Of a DNA stretch of 64,000 bases, positions 51,521 to 63,664 are shown piece by piece. How positions within the stretch are numbered: the first letter of the stretch is position 1; the number at the start of each line of letters is the position of its first letter. The stretch spans positions 7,240,001-7,304,000 of the forward strand of contig JAQISU010000033.1 in the NCBI GenBank assembly GCA_029339505.1, read 5' to 3'. The notes beneath the pieces are model-generated. The model did no database searches and was not told where the DNA came from. It saw nothing but the letters and a program-made list of their open reading frames with translations. A program made the position numbers and the translations under genes. The stretch comes from Unio delphinus (taxonomy: Eukaryota > Mollusca > Bivalvia > Unionida > Unionidae).

Positions 51521-52439
51521 GCAAGAAGAATCGACGCGTTAATTCCGATTGCTAAAAATTGAAATATAAGCAACAGAATCAAAACAGACCTATTTGAAAG
51601 GCTCTTTGTTCTAAAAGGTGATTCTCACGATCATGAACTGAAAGCAATACATTGTTGGGTGTAATAAATTTCAGCCTGATGCTATTATCGAGAATTATGA
51701 ACCCTTCGTGTCAAAGGGTTCTTTATATTTCATGGGTGATTCGGCCAATCATATCTCCTGTAAAATGTTAAGAGGCACATAGTAGTTCCTTAACAGCATC
51801 TTCGCCTTTGTCTGAGACGTCTTTTTCTAATTTAAGTGTTCCCATTCAGTTATTAGAGTTTGGTTTTGTTAATGTTCTTCCCCATTGTAAACATTTATCA
51901 TCATATATAATTTCAGGATAAGCGAGAATCGGAACAGAGTCGTCTTCATCCTTTGAAGTGTATAATTTTTAATATACATTTACCTATCAGGACATAATAT
52001 TGTGCATATTCAACTTGCAACTGACAAGACATGTTTTTGATTAGAACATCGATCCTACTGAAAATGAAATCCCTGATGTATACCTAGGTTGGGCAGTTAC
52101 TAGAGCTATGACAAAGAAAGATCTTGAGAATAATGTTTATTAGGAAAGTATGACGTTAGCTGACACATATGTTTGTCAGGTATATTATGAGGTCACTTTC
52201 ACTGCTCGTTTGAATCAATCAAAGGTTAATTGATCACTTTAATCCTCTTTTAACCACTGATTATCTTTATTCTAATCGTGATGACAAATGACAATCACGT
52301 GTCGTCGAACAGGAAATATATTACAATATGTCTTAGTTTTGTTTCAAAATTCCATTAATGAAAATTTAGCCACAGAAGTATCATTTTTTGATTTCGCTAA
52401 AAAAGAAATTTTTATGAGAGAAAGGACGCCACCTAAGGT

Positions 52440-52660
52440 TTCTACTGGTGGCGTATGGTCAGTGAAATATCAAATTGAAGTTCCATAATAGTACAGACAA
52501 TAAATTCTTAGTCTGGTCCATGAAATTCTCTCGGCTGGTTTTTTGGGAAAAATTTGTCAAAGGATCTGTAATTACTCCTATTGGCCACAAATTAAAAGTG
52601 CTGTTTGGAACTACTCCAGATCTTCTTACACTTGTCGAATGGTAGAAACTCCAATCAAAA
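52440..52660 (+). pseudogene. Integrase zinc-finger (H2C2) region of the LTR element
   Basis: RTPPKVSTGGVWSVKYQIEV, then LSLVHEIPLAGFLG and YWPQIKSAVWNYSRSSYTCR match the N-terminal zinc domain of gypsy integrases (HxxPLAGHxG ... YWP ... CxxC). The integrase core is missing. It lies before, not after, the reverse transcriptase. Confidence 0.7.
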
Positions 52661-52829
52661 GATAACTCAAACTCATCTGCAACCTGTACCTGCAATTGAA
52701 TCTATAAGATTCAGTCATTTTCAACTAGGTTTTGGACATAATGTGCGTAGACAACATACGTTTGAACATTAGAAACGTCTTTATAATGAAGATGTCAAAT
52801 CATGTGCTCCGATTAAATATAAGTGAACA

Positions 52830-53830
52830 GTGAAACTAAAAAAGATTTATTTCCACTACCAACAATCGATAAATACATACATAACATTGTAAAGCATATC
52901 TCCAAATTTGACCTTCTGAAAGGAATTTGGCAAATTCCGCTAACGCAAAAGGCAAATGAACTGTTGGCATTCGGTACTCTAGATGGACATAATCAATATT
53001 AAATGATGCCGTTTGTGATGAGAGGCTTGCCTAGTACTTTTAAATGTTTAATCAACAATTTTAGTCTAGTCTAGATAATTGTGATTTTTGCATCAATGAT
53101 GTCATGATTTACAACAACCCCTGGACAGATCAGTTGAGTTGAACTTTGCCCTGCTTGTGTAGAAATTCTAGGATATATCTAATAACATGGACAAGTTAAA
53201 CATATCGATACTAATGCAAGGACATCTCTGAATTCCATGTGCTATCAGTAACAAGAAACGGATGTGATTTGGAGTACGGTAGGAAGCTGTTGGAAAGTTT
53301 TTTCAAATTGTAACATAATTGCTGCATTCCTGACAAATTTATTTAGCGAAAGACAAGGTTTCGTTGGTCTGAACAATTTCAGGAGGCTTCTGATAAGTCA
53401 AAGGTCATACTTAAGATTGAGCCAGTTCTTACAGCTCATTACTTCAATCATTTAAATTGTTTGTTGATGAACGTGATGTTGGGATTGGGGCAGTATTGAT
53501 TCAAGAAGATGACGATGGTACAGATCATCAAGTGGGCTATTTGTCTCCGAAATTAAATAAGTACCAGAATAATTAGTCCACACTCGAGAAGGAGAGTTTG
53601 GTTTTGATATCGGCATAACAAAACTTTAACGGTTACATTGATTTAACTCCTTCTCTGAGCATTGTGGTAAGTGAACACAAACCCCTTACCGTCATCGGGA
53701 AGATGAGAAATACAAATCACAGATTAACAAATAAGGTGGCGTTTGTATTTGCAGAAATAATTATTGATATCAGGCACATCGAAAGAAGGACAGCAAATTA
53801 GCAGATGCATTTTCACGTGTACAGATATTT
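52830..53830 (+). pseudogene. Reverse transcriptase and RNase H remnants of the LTR element
   Basis: SKFDLLKGIWQIPLTQKANE, then MPFVMRGLPSTFKCLINNF are RT motifs of Ty3/gypsy. ASDKSKV, FVDERDVGIGAVLIQEDDDG and GYLSPKLNKYQNN with LEKESLVLISA mark RNase H. Stops and frame changes throughout. Confidence 0.8.
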
Positions 53831-54630
53831 GTTGTTTCATATGTACTTTGTGTTAGTCATAAGATTTCGTCTTAGTTTTACCACATATATTTGATTTAGT
53901 GAAGATAAAGCTTTATTTCATAAATCTTTAATTTTCTTTACGAACGAAAATATTATGTACATTTGATTTCTTTGTTTGTTTATTATTTAAATTGTTTATA
54001 TTATTACATGCTTTTGTAACGTAACATTGAGTGCTGGACTTGACTTTATAAACTGCTTGACCTATATTTTTATTTCATTTGTTGTAAAAAGCTAGTAATA
54101 GATTCATTATTCTTTATGTGTATTAACTGAATAATGGGATCATTATTTATTAATCATGTAATATAGAAAAAGTAAACATGTTGATTGTGGTCAGGGTTGT
54201 AGAGGATATTATGATGTAAGTAAACAAGACTGATTCTGCAATGCATGTTTCCATTAGGTAATGTTTTTGTCTATAGAACATGTTAATGGTAAATGAGGTC
54301 AAGTAACAAACTATATATATTCACTGGAATTTATCATATATTCAAACCTGAAATTATATTTCTGTGTTTCAACAAAGACAAGTGACACGTCAGTACTCCA
54401 TAAGCTATCACATACACGTCATCGCCTTCCATTCTGGATCTGTTAGGGAATTTCACTGAATTTTATTCAGGACTTTACAATACAAGAACATGTGTCTCAT
54501 TTATTTCTTTGATTTTTTGGGGATTTAATTCGCAATATCGTGGGATTTGTTCTCTTATTACCACTTTGTTTACTAGGGAAAATAATTATGCCTGAAGTCT
54601 AGAAAGCTTATTGTCTTTCACTCTTCACAC

Positions 54631-55076
54631 ATACTTGTTTTAAGAGCATTGCCTCGCCATACTTCACAAAACGATTTCATGAAATTGCCATTTTTAACGA
54701 AGGGTATGGCATGAATTATGTATTTTGGACTGCGTATATAGTTACATTTAGTCTGAAGATACAACGATACAATTGTTTGCAACCTATATAGCTTGGCACC
54801 TAGCCAGACAAACAGCAGCCACGGAGCTATTTACTGATTTAAAAGTCCTACCGTTCAGGAAAAACTTCATCTAAGAAAGCCCAATCTAATGCGAAATGGT
54901 TATCCCTGGCCAGGGTAACATAAGACCTGTGTTTCAATACAAGGAACCTACATTGACAACCGTAGTCTTTCCAAGCTGAAATTGAAATTAAAATTATTTT
55001 ATAACGATTTGCGACATTTATATCGAGTCCTCGTCCAAATGTAATCAAAGCATCATCTTGCAAATCAACCTTCACT
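54631..55076. other. No recognisable gene
   Basis: Sequence after the right LTR with no domain. Followed by a CA microsatellite. Confidence 0.45.
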
Positions 55077-55081
55077 ACACA

Positions 55082-55124
<43 letters not shown>
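55077..55124. repeat. (CA)n microsatellite
   Basis: About 48 bp of CA repeat. Confidence 0.95.
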
Positions 55125-55126
<2 letters not shown>

Positions 55127-55289
55127 TTTGTTATTGTTATTAGTATGAGCATTATTAGTAGTAGTATCTGATATAAACATAAATGTTTGATTGAAGTGCT
55201 TTTTTCAATGACATATTCTGTGAAGTACAATCTTGGATGCATGGATGATACCGTGAGCATAATTTTATAACAAATGGTCGTTTGTATAA

Positions 55290-55580
55290 CCAACGGGTGG
55301 GCAAACTACTGCCTGCGCGCCGCGGGATTTCATGCGACCCACCAAACACCCATTTGTCAGATCATTGCATTGAAAGAATAATTTATCTGGAGGTTTGATG
55401 ATTACACAACAATGGAACAACAGTTCACCCTTCAAAAGTGACATTAAAACAACCACTGAGAAACTGCAGATAGAACTGATCGATTTGCAGGCCGACATCT
55501 CCATAAGAAGAACTTTCAAAACCATGCTCCTGATTGAGTTTAATGCTTCTCTACACCCATTACAGCCCAATATAAATCGA
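55290..55580 (+). mobile_element. hAT-type transposon relic (ZBED5/GTF2IRD2-like transposase end)
   Basis: SSPFKSDIKTTTEKLQIELI followed by DLQADISIRR...F is the conserved C-terminal motif of hAT transposases related to ZBED5 and GTF2IRD2. Just upstream, gtgggcaaactactgcctg resembles a hAT end sequence. Only a fragment is present. Confidence 0.6.
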
Positions 55581-55899
55581 TAGGACATATGTATCATTAA
55601 TGCTAATAATGAGGCGTTTGAATAGCGCCTAATCTTTGACTATGACTAATACAAGTAACCATGAAATAAGAAAACATGAAAACGTAGGGGAAATATTTAT
55701 GTTGGGTAACATTAGGTCTCTACGTTTGATATTGCAGTCGAAAAATGTGAGTTTGAAGAGCACTCTTGAAAGGGATCATCGTGATCTTGTGTCTAATTTC
55801 AATGGGAAATTCGTTTGACATTTCTGGGCCCTGATATGCAAAAGAACATTGTCTATATGTTCTGGTATTTCAAGTGGTAATCATGAGTATACGATTGTC

Positions 55900-57300
55900 A
55901 GACGAGGAGCGTAAGTATCTTGCTGATGTTTAAACAAGGGTGAAGTCGGTATATTGGAGTCCATCCGCAAAACGCAGCACATTTAACAAATTTTGTGTTT
56001 GGTTCTGGATCGAATGGATTGCCATCGTAGGGTACAGAGCAGCGTGGAGGTGTGCTCTGATAGAGGTACTCTAAGGATGATCCAAGCAACATAGCTTTGA
56101 AGTTTCTGGAGTATATATTAAGACGAACCAGGTATGATTGAGGTACAATAGACCGGTCTTTAAAGTACTAATGAACACAAATATTCTAGTGGCATCGACT
56201 GAAAGATATTTGCGAATAGAGCTAATGCGTCTCAGCTCACGATATGCAGCCTTGCATATGTTCATGATATGTTGGTGCAGTACTGTCCAGAGTAACACCG
56301 ATGTTTTATTGTGACTGTATGAATTTAATGTTGGTGTTGTTGATATTTATTGTTTGAGGTACAGAATGTGATTAAGAAAGTCTTTGTGTTGGAATCAGAA
56401 TGGCCTTAGTATTATCATCATTTATCTGCAGCTTGTTACATGTCATACATGATTTCACATCAAAAATGCACCTCTACATTCCATAGATGGTAGTTACAGC
56501 TTCAGTTACGTGGCGAGACTTGTTTATTTGGGTGTCATCAGTGTACAATTGGTGCGACACTGGATGATGATCAATGACACTTGAGAGCGGATGAATGTAT
56601 AGAATGAATATAACAGGTCCAAGAGCACATTTCTGTGCAACACCACAGCACAGATCAACTAGGCTGGAGTGTATTCCATTTGCTGATACAATTTGTTTCC
56701 TGTTCGCTAAGTAGGACGTGAACCACAGTAAGGCTGTACTGTGAAAACTAAATACACGATAGAGACAGTGAAGTAATATATCATTGTATATCGTGTTAAA
56801 GGATACAGAAAAATCAAGGAGAGTGTGGACTGGAACATTTCCACTATCCTATGCAGATAGATTGGTATTAACCTCTTTCATAAGAGTAGTTTCAGTACTG
56901 TGACCATGGTGATATGCTGACTGTTTATTGTTAGACAAATGAATTTGAATTCAGATGAGATTCACGCTGGGTTAGAACAACAGATTCTAAGATGTTTTAT
57001 ATGAACGGGAGATTAGAAACTTTTTAGCTGTAGTTCTTCATTTCTATGGTCGAGTGATGGTTTCTTCAGCCGAGGCTTCACAATGGCACTTTTGAAAAAT
57101 GATGGGAAAACCGCTAATGCGAGAGAGGTATTAATAACATCAGTTAGTGAAGGCAATATTGGATCTAAGCACTCAAGCAGCAGTGATGCTGTAATTGGAT
57201 CAAGTTCACATGACTTTGATGTTTTCTTCATCACAATTGTCCGAACTAAATCCATAGAGACTAGTTCAAATTCTGCTAAGGTTTGTTGCTGAAATACTGT
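55900..57300 (-). mobile_element. CR1/Jockey-type LINE reverse transcriptase, decayed
   Basis: On the minus strand from right to left: SCELDPITASLLLECLDPIL near 57200 and FKSAIVKPRLKKPSLD; QSAYHHGHSTETTL near 56920; HTLLDFSVSFNTIYND; GPVIFILYIHPLSSVID and YTDDTQ near 56545; and CKAAYRELRRISSIRKYLS near 56250. These are the standard RT blocks of CR1/Jockey LINEs in order, with stops and frame changes. Confidence 0.85.
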
Positions 57301-59020
57301 ACATTAACTGTATGGTGACGACGAGTGAATTGAAATTGAGTTTTCAAGCTTATCTCTAATGGTTTGTACCTCGTTACAAGAAATGTGCAAAAGATCCTGA
57401 ATGTCTACTAGAGAGAAGGTAGTTGGAAGTAGTGTACATTTGTTCCATGACATTTTTGTTCTGTATAATAGTGTAAATTACTTTAAATCTAAAAGAATTA
57501 ACATTCAGTTTTCAAATGGATATTAAGATGTGCTTCATATTAAGGATTTGTTGTTAAAAATAAAACTAAAAATCGCAAAAACCTGAGTGACATTTAATTC
57601 CTTTCAGAACAAATTATAATATCATGACCTTCCATGCATATTTTGAGCACACGAACGTAATCTATACTTCAGTTATTCGATTAATGATTGGCAACATTGA
57701 GCATGAATTAGATCTGAACTGAAGACAACATAAACACAACGAAGCATCTTCTTTAATATGCCAATGTGAACGGAAGATATTAACAAACATTTTCAAAGCA
57801 CATCACAGGGAAAGGCTGTTGTCTCAATGAATGGAAACAAAATCACCCCTTATGCCAGCTGCAAGAACATAACCCCTATACTTGCTATTCTCAAGATAAA
57901 ACATCCTATTGTGAAACATACTTGTCTCAGATGACTGCTCGGTTAAATGATCAGTAGAACCATAGATAATATTCTATTCAATGTCTAAAATCATCTAGTC
58001 TTAAGCCAATAAATGCCAAGTGTAAAATCAAAAGAGGTGTTCAACCTCTTTTGGCCAAGGGCCAGATTGCATTTTGTTAAAACTAATTTCTCTAATATAA
58101 TTACTGTACATGGGCTACAGTTTGTGGACTATTGACCTAGACACAAGGCAAAGAATCAAGTTGAGCAGACAACTTTAAAACTGAAATCAAGAACATGACA
58201 CTAATCTGCTGACTGTTTTGTAGAAATTAGATGCATGAATCAAAATTAGCAATAAAATGTTTTGTTTGCTCAGTTGAATAATGAATTGCACTTGTTAGAA
58301 GTGAATAAAATTTGTAACAAAAATGTTTAATTCATAAAATGATTAACACTTATATCAGATTAACATTGGTAATTGCATATACATTGGTCAGTTCATGGTC
58401 AAACAGTATATAACTAGATAATTCTGAAACTTCATGATCTTAATATTGAATATTATTTATTATTGACTTATTAATTTGTTATTTTCATTGGATTACATTG
58501 ATTTATCTCGCGATTCTTATTATAAATTGATATATTTGTGCTTTGTAAAGTGAGTCCATAAACTGTTTTTAGAGTTCTCAGATATTTGAAAACTTCTTTA
58601 CTATAATTTTTTGATAGTGTTTTATGAAGCAAAGGCCACAAACTTCTTTCAAACATTCTCAAGATCCTGAAAATTTCATATTATATAGTTTGAAAGAGTA
58701 TTCATTATGATAAATTGATATACTTTTGTTACATAAAATGAAAGCTGCAAACTGCTTTCTAAATTTTCGATATTTTAAACTTTCTGTAATTTCCATACAT
58801 TTTGCCCAAGTATTCATTAATATATATTTAAATATTTGTGCTGTCTGAAATTTGCAAAAATTCCAAAAGCATCTGATACTCATTATTCTAAGCTTTAAAT
58901 TTCATACAATTTCAATGAATAACAACTTGTGAGCATGGATACGTACCCTTACCGGCGTACCTCGAAAATCCCTTGCCGTACGAATAGGAAGCCAAGAACA
59001 CTCATCTAGATGCTTGGGTG
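57301..59020. other. No recognisable gene
   Basis: AT-rich sequence with only short ORFs and no domain. Repeated ttgatatatttgtg-like segments occur around 58520-58730. Confidence 0.5.
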
Positions 59021-59909
59021 TATAGAAACATAACTCAGCAGACGAAGATAATTTTATCGACACATAATTGACAGCAGATGACAATCCTCACAATGTGGGT
59101 TTTAATGACCGTCGAAAGAAAATTCTGCAAGGACGTAGCTTAGAACTGTTCGATCGTTTACATTTGGACATGTGGTTTCAAGAGAAGTATTTGCTGAACA
59201 GTGTGAATATTTGCTTGATATTGAATCGTAGCAGTACTACTTTCCATTTGATGCCTGATACCAACGAATACAAAACAATTATCCAAGAAGCCAGGTTATA
59301 CGTGCGTCGTATAGAAGTGTTACCTAAAGTGGGAAATGATATCAGTCACACTTTGAGCAGAGCGACAGCTAAGTATCCGATACGACGTGTGGAAGTATAA
59401 ACTTTCACCATTGCCACTGGATTCCGATCCAAGATCAAAGATCATCTGTTCCAAGGACAGTTACCCAAACCTGTATTCATTGGTATCGTTAGCAATGCAG
59501 CCCTCAACGGTGCCCATCATGAAAATCCTTTCCAGTTTAAGCACTACAGAGTATCCAAAATCGAAGTCAGTAGCGATGGCAAATCATTGTGTACCCGACC
59601 CTTCGAACCAAAATGTACCCAGAAGAATTACTTGAGGTCGTACTTGTTGTTGTACGAAGCCTCAGGACAGTTAGTAACCAATACCAGTCATGGCATTTTC
59701 TACGACGATTATGCAGAAGGTGGGCTTTTGATTTCACTCCAGATCAAGGCAGCGACGAGGGACATTTCCACCCTATATAATCTAGGCAACTGCGTGTGGA
59801 ACTTCAGTTTGCAGATGCTCATGCCGAAACGGTGAATGTCATTCTGTATGCCGAGTTCGATAATACCATAGAAATTAACAATTTGAGAGAAGCCATTATA
59901 GACTATTAG
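59020..59909 (+). pseudogene. F54H12.2-like double-jelly-roll protein of a second Maverick lineage
   Basis: The C-terminal part reads GRSLELFDRLHLDMWFQEKY, LLNSVNICLILNRSSTTFHL, RATAKYPIRRVEV, then (after an in-frame TAA at 59398) QLPKPVFIGIVSNAALNGAH, NPFQFKHYRVSKIEV, YLLLYEASGQLVTNTSHGIF, and (after a frame change near 59725) AFDFTPDQGSDEGHFHPI and [20 protein letters not shown], ending DY. It matches a family often labelled F54H12.2-like, which I understand to be a Maverick capsid-type protein. Remnants of the N-terminus (EDNFIDT, TADDN) show an internal deletion. It is not close to the capsid gene of element B. Confidence 0.7.
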
Positions 59910-59914
59910 AAACT

Positions 59915-60013
59915 ATGGAAGACCCTTGTCTTTCTTTGAATAGTGGAGAATTGATGGAAATGGAATGGAAGGTTACAGAGAAAGCAGACTCCCAAGACGA
60001 AAAAAATAAATAA
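59915..60013 (+). CDS. Small acidic ORF (32 aa) after the capsid-type gene
   Basis: MEDPCLSLNSGELMEMEWKV plus a charged end. It starts 6 bp after the capsid-type stop and touches the next ORF. May be a real small gene of the same lineage or chance. Confidence 0.3.
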   Translation: MEDPCLSLNSGELMEMEWKVTEKADSQDEKNK

Positions 60014-60417
60014 TGATAATGCAGTCAAGATGGCCAGAACAAGAACAACAGTTAGCTAACTCTTTTGCCAAACACTTGGAGGATAAAATGAGGGACATGA
60101 TCAAAAAAGAATGTTATTGATGTCAAAACGAGCATTGCTGTCCAATTCAAATCGAGGAATGTATGATGATGAGTCAAGAAAAAAAATGGGACGATTATCT
60201 GAACGAAGCTTGGAGTCTCATCTCAGATGAATCCGTGTTACGTCAGTGGTATAAAGAGTTGCGTGATCATTCCTCTCCTCCTTTGTTTTCTCGAGAGATT
60301 GATCACATCGAAGCTCTCTTGGCTCATAGTAAGGAGACGAAGCAAAGAAACAGTTACTTGACAGATCTTTCCAAGCAAAAAGTCTGGATTGAATTAATGA
60401 CTTATCATCACCTGTGA
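60012..60417 (+). pseudogene. Small CxxC...HC protein following the F54H12.2-like gene
   Basis: MIMQSRWPEQEQQLANSFAK leads to KKECY, an in-frame TGA at 60118-60120, then CQNEHCCPIQIEECMMMSQE and a helical part (KKWDDYLNEAWSLISDESVL). The Cys/His spacing and the order after the capsid-type gene resemble a small zinc protein that I associate with the same Maverick lineage. One stop, otherwise open. Confidence 0.6.
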
Positions 60418-61489
60418 AGAAAAAAATATATTTTAAAAAATATCATTATACCAATGTTGAATGAACTAATAATTACATGAAACAGTCTAACAGTTGCTAA
60501 TTCCAGTACTTTACCGCTGGTAAAAGTTATTAATATGACTTTGTTTTAAATATCTGCACTTGGATGAATGCCAGTATATATAATATCTTCATGAAGGCGA
60601 ACAATTTCAGCAATTATCTATTCTTGGTCATAAACTATTATCCTAAAATTTACATTTATACCTCTCAACAAGTGACAAATACCATAATGATCAAATATTT
60701 CATTGTATATAAGCTTAATATACACATTGGTCGCCTTGACCAGTTAATAATTGGAAACTCTTGCTTTAAAAAGCAAATATATGTAAACATGTGTTATGCT
60801 GGCATAATGCATTGGCTTAAATGCAACATAAATAACACGTTTAGATTGTTAAAGAGCAATGTGTTTTTATTTGGGTAAAAATAATCATCCAATTGATCAA
60901 TTACAGTTTTGTTTTGGTCAACTATTGTGAGTTCACGGCAATGGCAGACCTAATCAGCATGTTCGTTACCCCGACAACGGTTTTGTTGTGAAATAGATTG
61001 TGCCACTTATCGGTCTCTATAATTCTGGCCTCCATCGCATGTCACGCTACAAAGATTCCATTAAGACCAGACATTCCATCCACCATTCACTGCAAATGAT
61101 TAAAATGTATGAAAAAAGTGCTCATTTGTCAGACCAAAAGTAAGGAGGGTAGTTTGCAATCACAATGATTGATTGATAGGTTCCTGGGCAATTGGAACTT
61201 CCGGTACACAACGGAACCAACGAAACAAACATTTTTCCCTCTATAACCGTAAACATCCCAAATGGGATATGTGACATAACTAATCCAAGATTATATGACT
61301 CTAAATAGACTAAACGTGCTGTTGCGCCGTTATAAAAACTATCAAATAATAACATTTTCTCTCAGACAGAGATTTCAAAGTACGAGTATGTTCTACTCTC
61401 TCAGATATGCACGAGCATGAGATGGTTGTCCCCCATTGCAGTATTTTAGCTGTGACGCTATTTAAAATCAAAATCAATAGCATCACCAA
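60418..61489. other. No clear gene; contains one arm of an inverted repeat
   Basis: AT-rich. The stretch 61100-61300 is an inverted, diverged copy of 62100-62280 (for example gattgattgataggttcctg versus its inverse). No domain recognised. Confidence 0.5.
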
Positions 61490-63422
61490 GTGTTTGGTTC
61501 CTGGGGTGTGCATAGCTCTATATACTTTTTTGATTGTCTAAAATGTTCCAGATCAAACACACGCATACAATTTAAAGACAACTGCAACAAACTATCAAGA
61601 AGATCTAAGATTGGGCCAGTAGTAAAGGTTTCAAATTATCCAAATCGAAAACAGTACCCAAGCATTTTTCTCAGTTGCGAAGACATCATGATGACCCTAA
61701 ACTCATGCAAGACGGACCACCTATTGCAGTTGTTGAGGAACCAAAGTTTTATGGTATTATCGTCGACATAAACCTGACTTTTATTCCACACATCAAGAAT
61801 TTAGATCTACTTAAAGTAGTTTCTTACATAAATGCGGGGCTGATCAAAAGGTCATCCTCAATTTGTATAGAACTTGTATACGGTCCAAACTAGAGTACGG
61901 TTGCATTGTTTATGGTTTAGCTAGGAAGTTATATTTGCAAATGCTTGATATTCTGATGCCAAAGGAAGGTATATCATTTGGATTGTTTTCGTATAAGGTT
62001 TTGCATTGGGGTTTAAAAAGCAGCCAAAAATGTAGGGTTCTGAGGGTTTTCTCTTAATTTGAAAGCGTACTGTGCAGAAAGCATTTATCTACTATGTGAT
62101 GAAAGTAGTTCATTCGCTGCCGAATGACATCTCTGGGATGTTTTCAGTTATAGAGTGGCAAACGTTTGTTGGTTCGGTTGTTTACCAGAAGTTGCATTTT
62201 CCCAGGAACCTTTCAATCAATCAGTGTAATTGCTAACTACCCTACTTACTTTTGGACTGGCAAATGATTACTCCCTTTTTAATACATTATAATCAATTGC
62301 AGTGAATGGGGGATGGAATGGGTTAGATTTGTGTAGAGGCCTAAACAGTCAAACACATTCTTGCAATAAACAAAAACAGATATATTTAACCCAAAGACAA
62401 ACACATAGCTCTGTATCAATACCTTTCACAATTAGACAATAATTATGTGCAATAGCTTTCGCGTTCGTGGCCGCTCAATATTTCAAATGATTTGTATATT
62501 AAAAAAATTCAGGAGAATAGTATAAATCAATGTGTATGAAAGAACAATAGAAACAAATATATCGCAACTCATGTATATCTAAAAGTTTATCACATTTACA
62601 AATTAGATAATATTTGCAACTTGATATCAAATATGAGAACTTTACAGAATAAGAAACAATGTTCCAGTTCTTTATTTGTTAGTTCGTTGTAAACCTTCAT
62701 TTTGTACTACACGTCTTATACATTTAAAGGGATACAAGCAAATGAAAGAAAATATTATCCATAAACGTATTTTGGACCATCAAATAATCGGGCACTACAT
62801 TAATGGCATGGTGAGAAGATACAAAGGAGACGGTAACATACAACATTCGCAAAATCATTTATATCGAAGAGATGCGTATTTTAAATAGCACTATCTACTG
62901 TAACCTACCATCAGTGCTTCAGTCACTACACAATAGAAGACTGGAGAACACATTATTAGTCAATCTACTCGTCAAAAATATTGAGCTTAGTACCTCATAC
63001 AACATAGTATTCTGTTGATTATCTAGCCATAATAAAGGTAATGAAGAAGCAGATTATGCTGCTAAAATGGTTCTATCTCAAGAATCATCTGATTTTAAAT
63101 TAATGTCTACTGATTGATTTTAAACCTCTTATCAAAATTACCTACGCCAGAGGTGGTTTTTATCTTGGACTGATGCAATAAATAACAAACTCCATATCAT
63201 CAAACCAACCCTGGGAGAATGGTTTCCTTCCAACAGAATGATCCTTAGGGAGGCAGTAGGCATTTAAAGAACCAGCATTGGTCATACATACATAACCCAC
63301 TCCCACATACTAAAAGGTGAAGCTTCACCAAAGTGCGTTTCTCGCAATGAACAATTTCCTGTTAAACACTTGATGACCAAGTGTTCTGACCTTCATCGAA
63401 CGCACGATAAGTATTATAATGT
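61490..63422 (+). mobile_element. LINE with RNase H domain, decayed, interrupted by element E
   Basis: The RT C-terminal region reads EEPKFYGIIVDINLTFIPHI, LLKVVSYINAG, LYRTCIRSKLEYGCIVYG. After an AT-rich gap (about 62290-63000), GNEEADYAAKMVLSQESSDF, RWFLSWTDAINNKLHIIKPT, RIGHTYITHSHIL and HLMTKCSDLHR show the RNase H and Cys/His end typical of Jockey-like LINEs. The reading stops at DKYYNV, where the terminus of element E begins. Confidence 0.78.
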
Positions 63423-63631
63423 AGCAGCAGAGGGAGAGGACAGACCAACTTTTTAGGCGTCGACGAGGCTTCCTTCTCGATAATATTTAATAGAAAGGTA
63501 TATTTGACAAATTGAGGCTTCCTAGTAAATATTTAATAGAAAGGTCGATTTGGTAAATTAATGCTTCCTTGTAAGGGTCCATTTGGTAAAAAAATACGCC
63601 ATTGTCGTAGGAAATCACCCCCTCTGCTGCT
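63423..63631. repeat. Terminal repeat of element E
   Basis: 209 bp from AGCAGCAGAGGGAGAG to the inverse ccccctctgctgct. Inside are about three copies of a 47-bp unit (gcttcct...taatagaaagg). Only the bracket resembles the terminal repeat of B. Confidence 0.85.
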
Positions 63632-63664
63632 ATGGGTTAACAATTCTTTTACGATGAAAGTTCT

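Noticed and set aside
55265..55597. 110-aa minus-strand ORF
   Set aside because: Antisense to the hAT transposase fragment.
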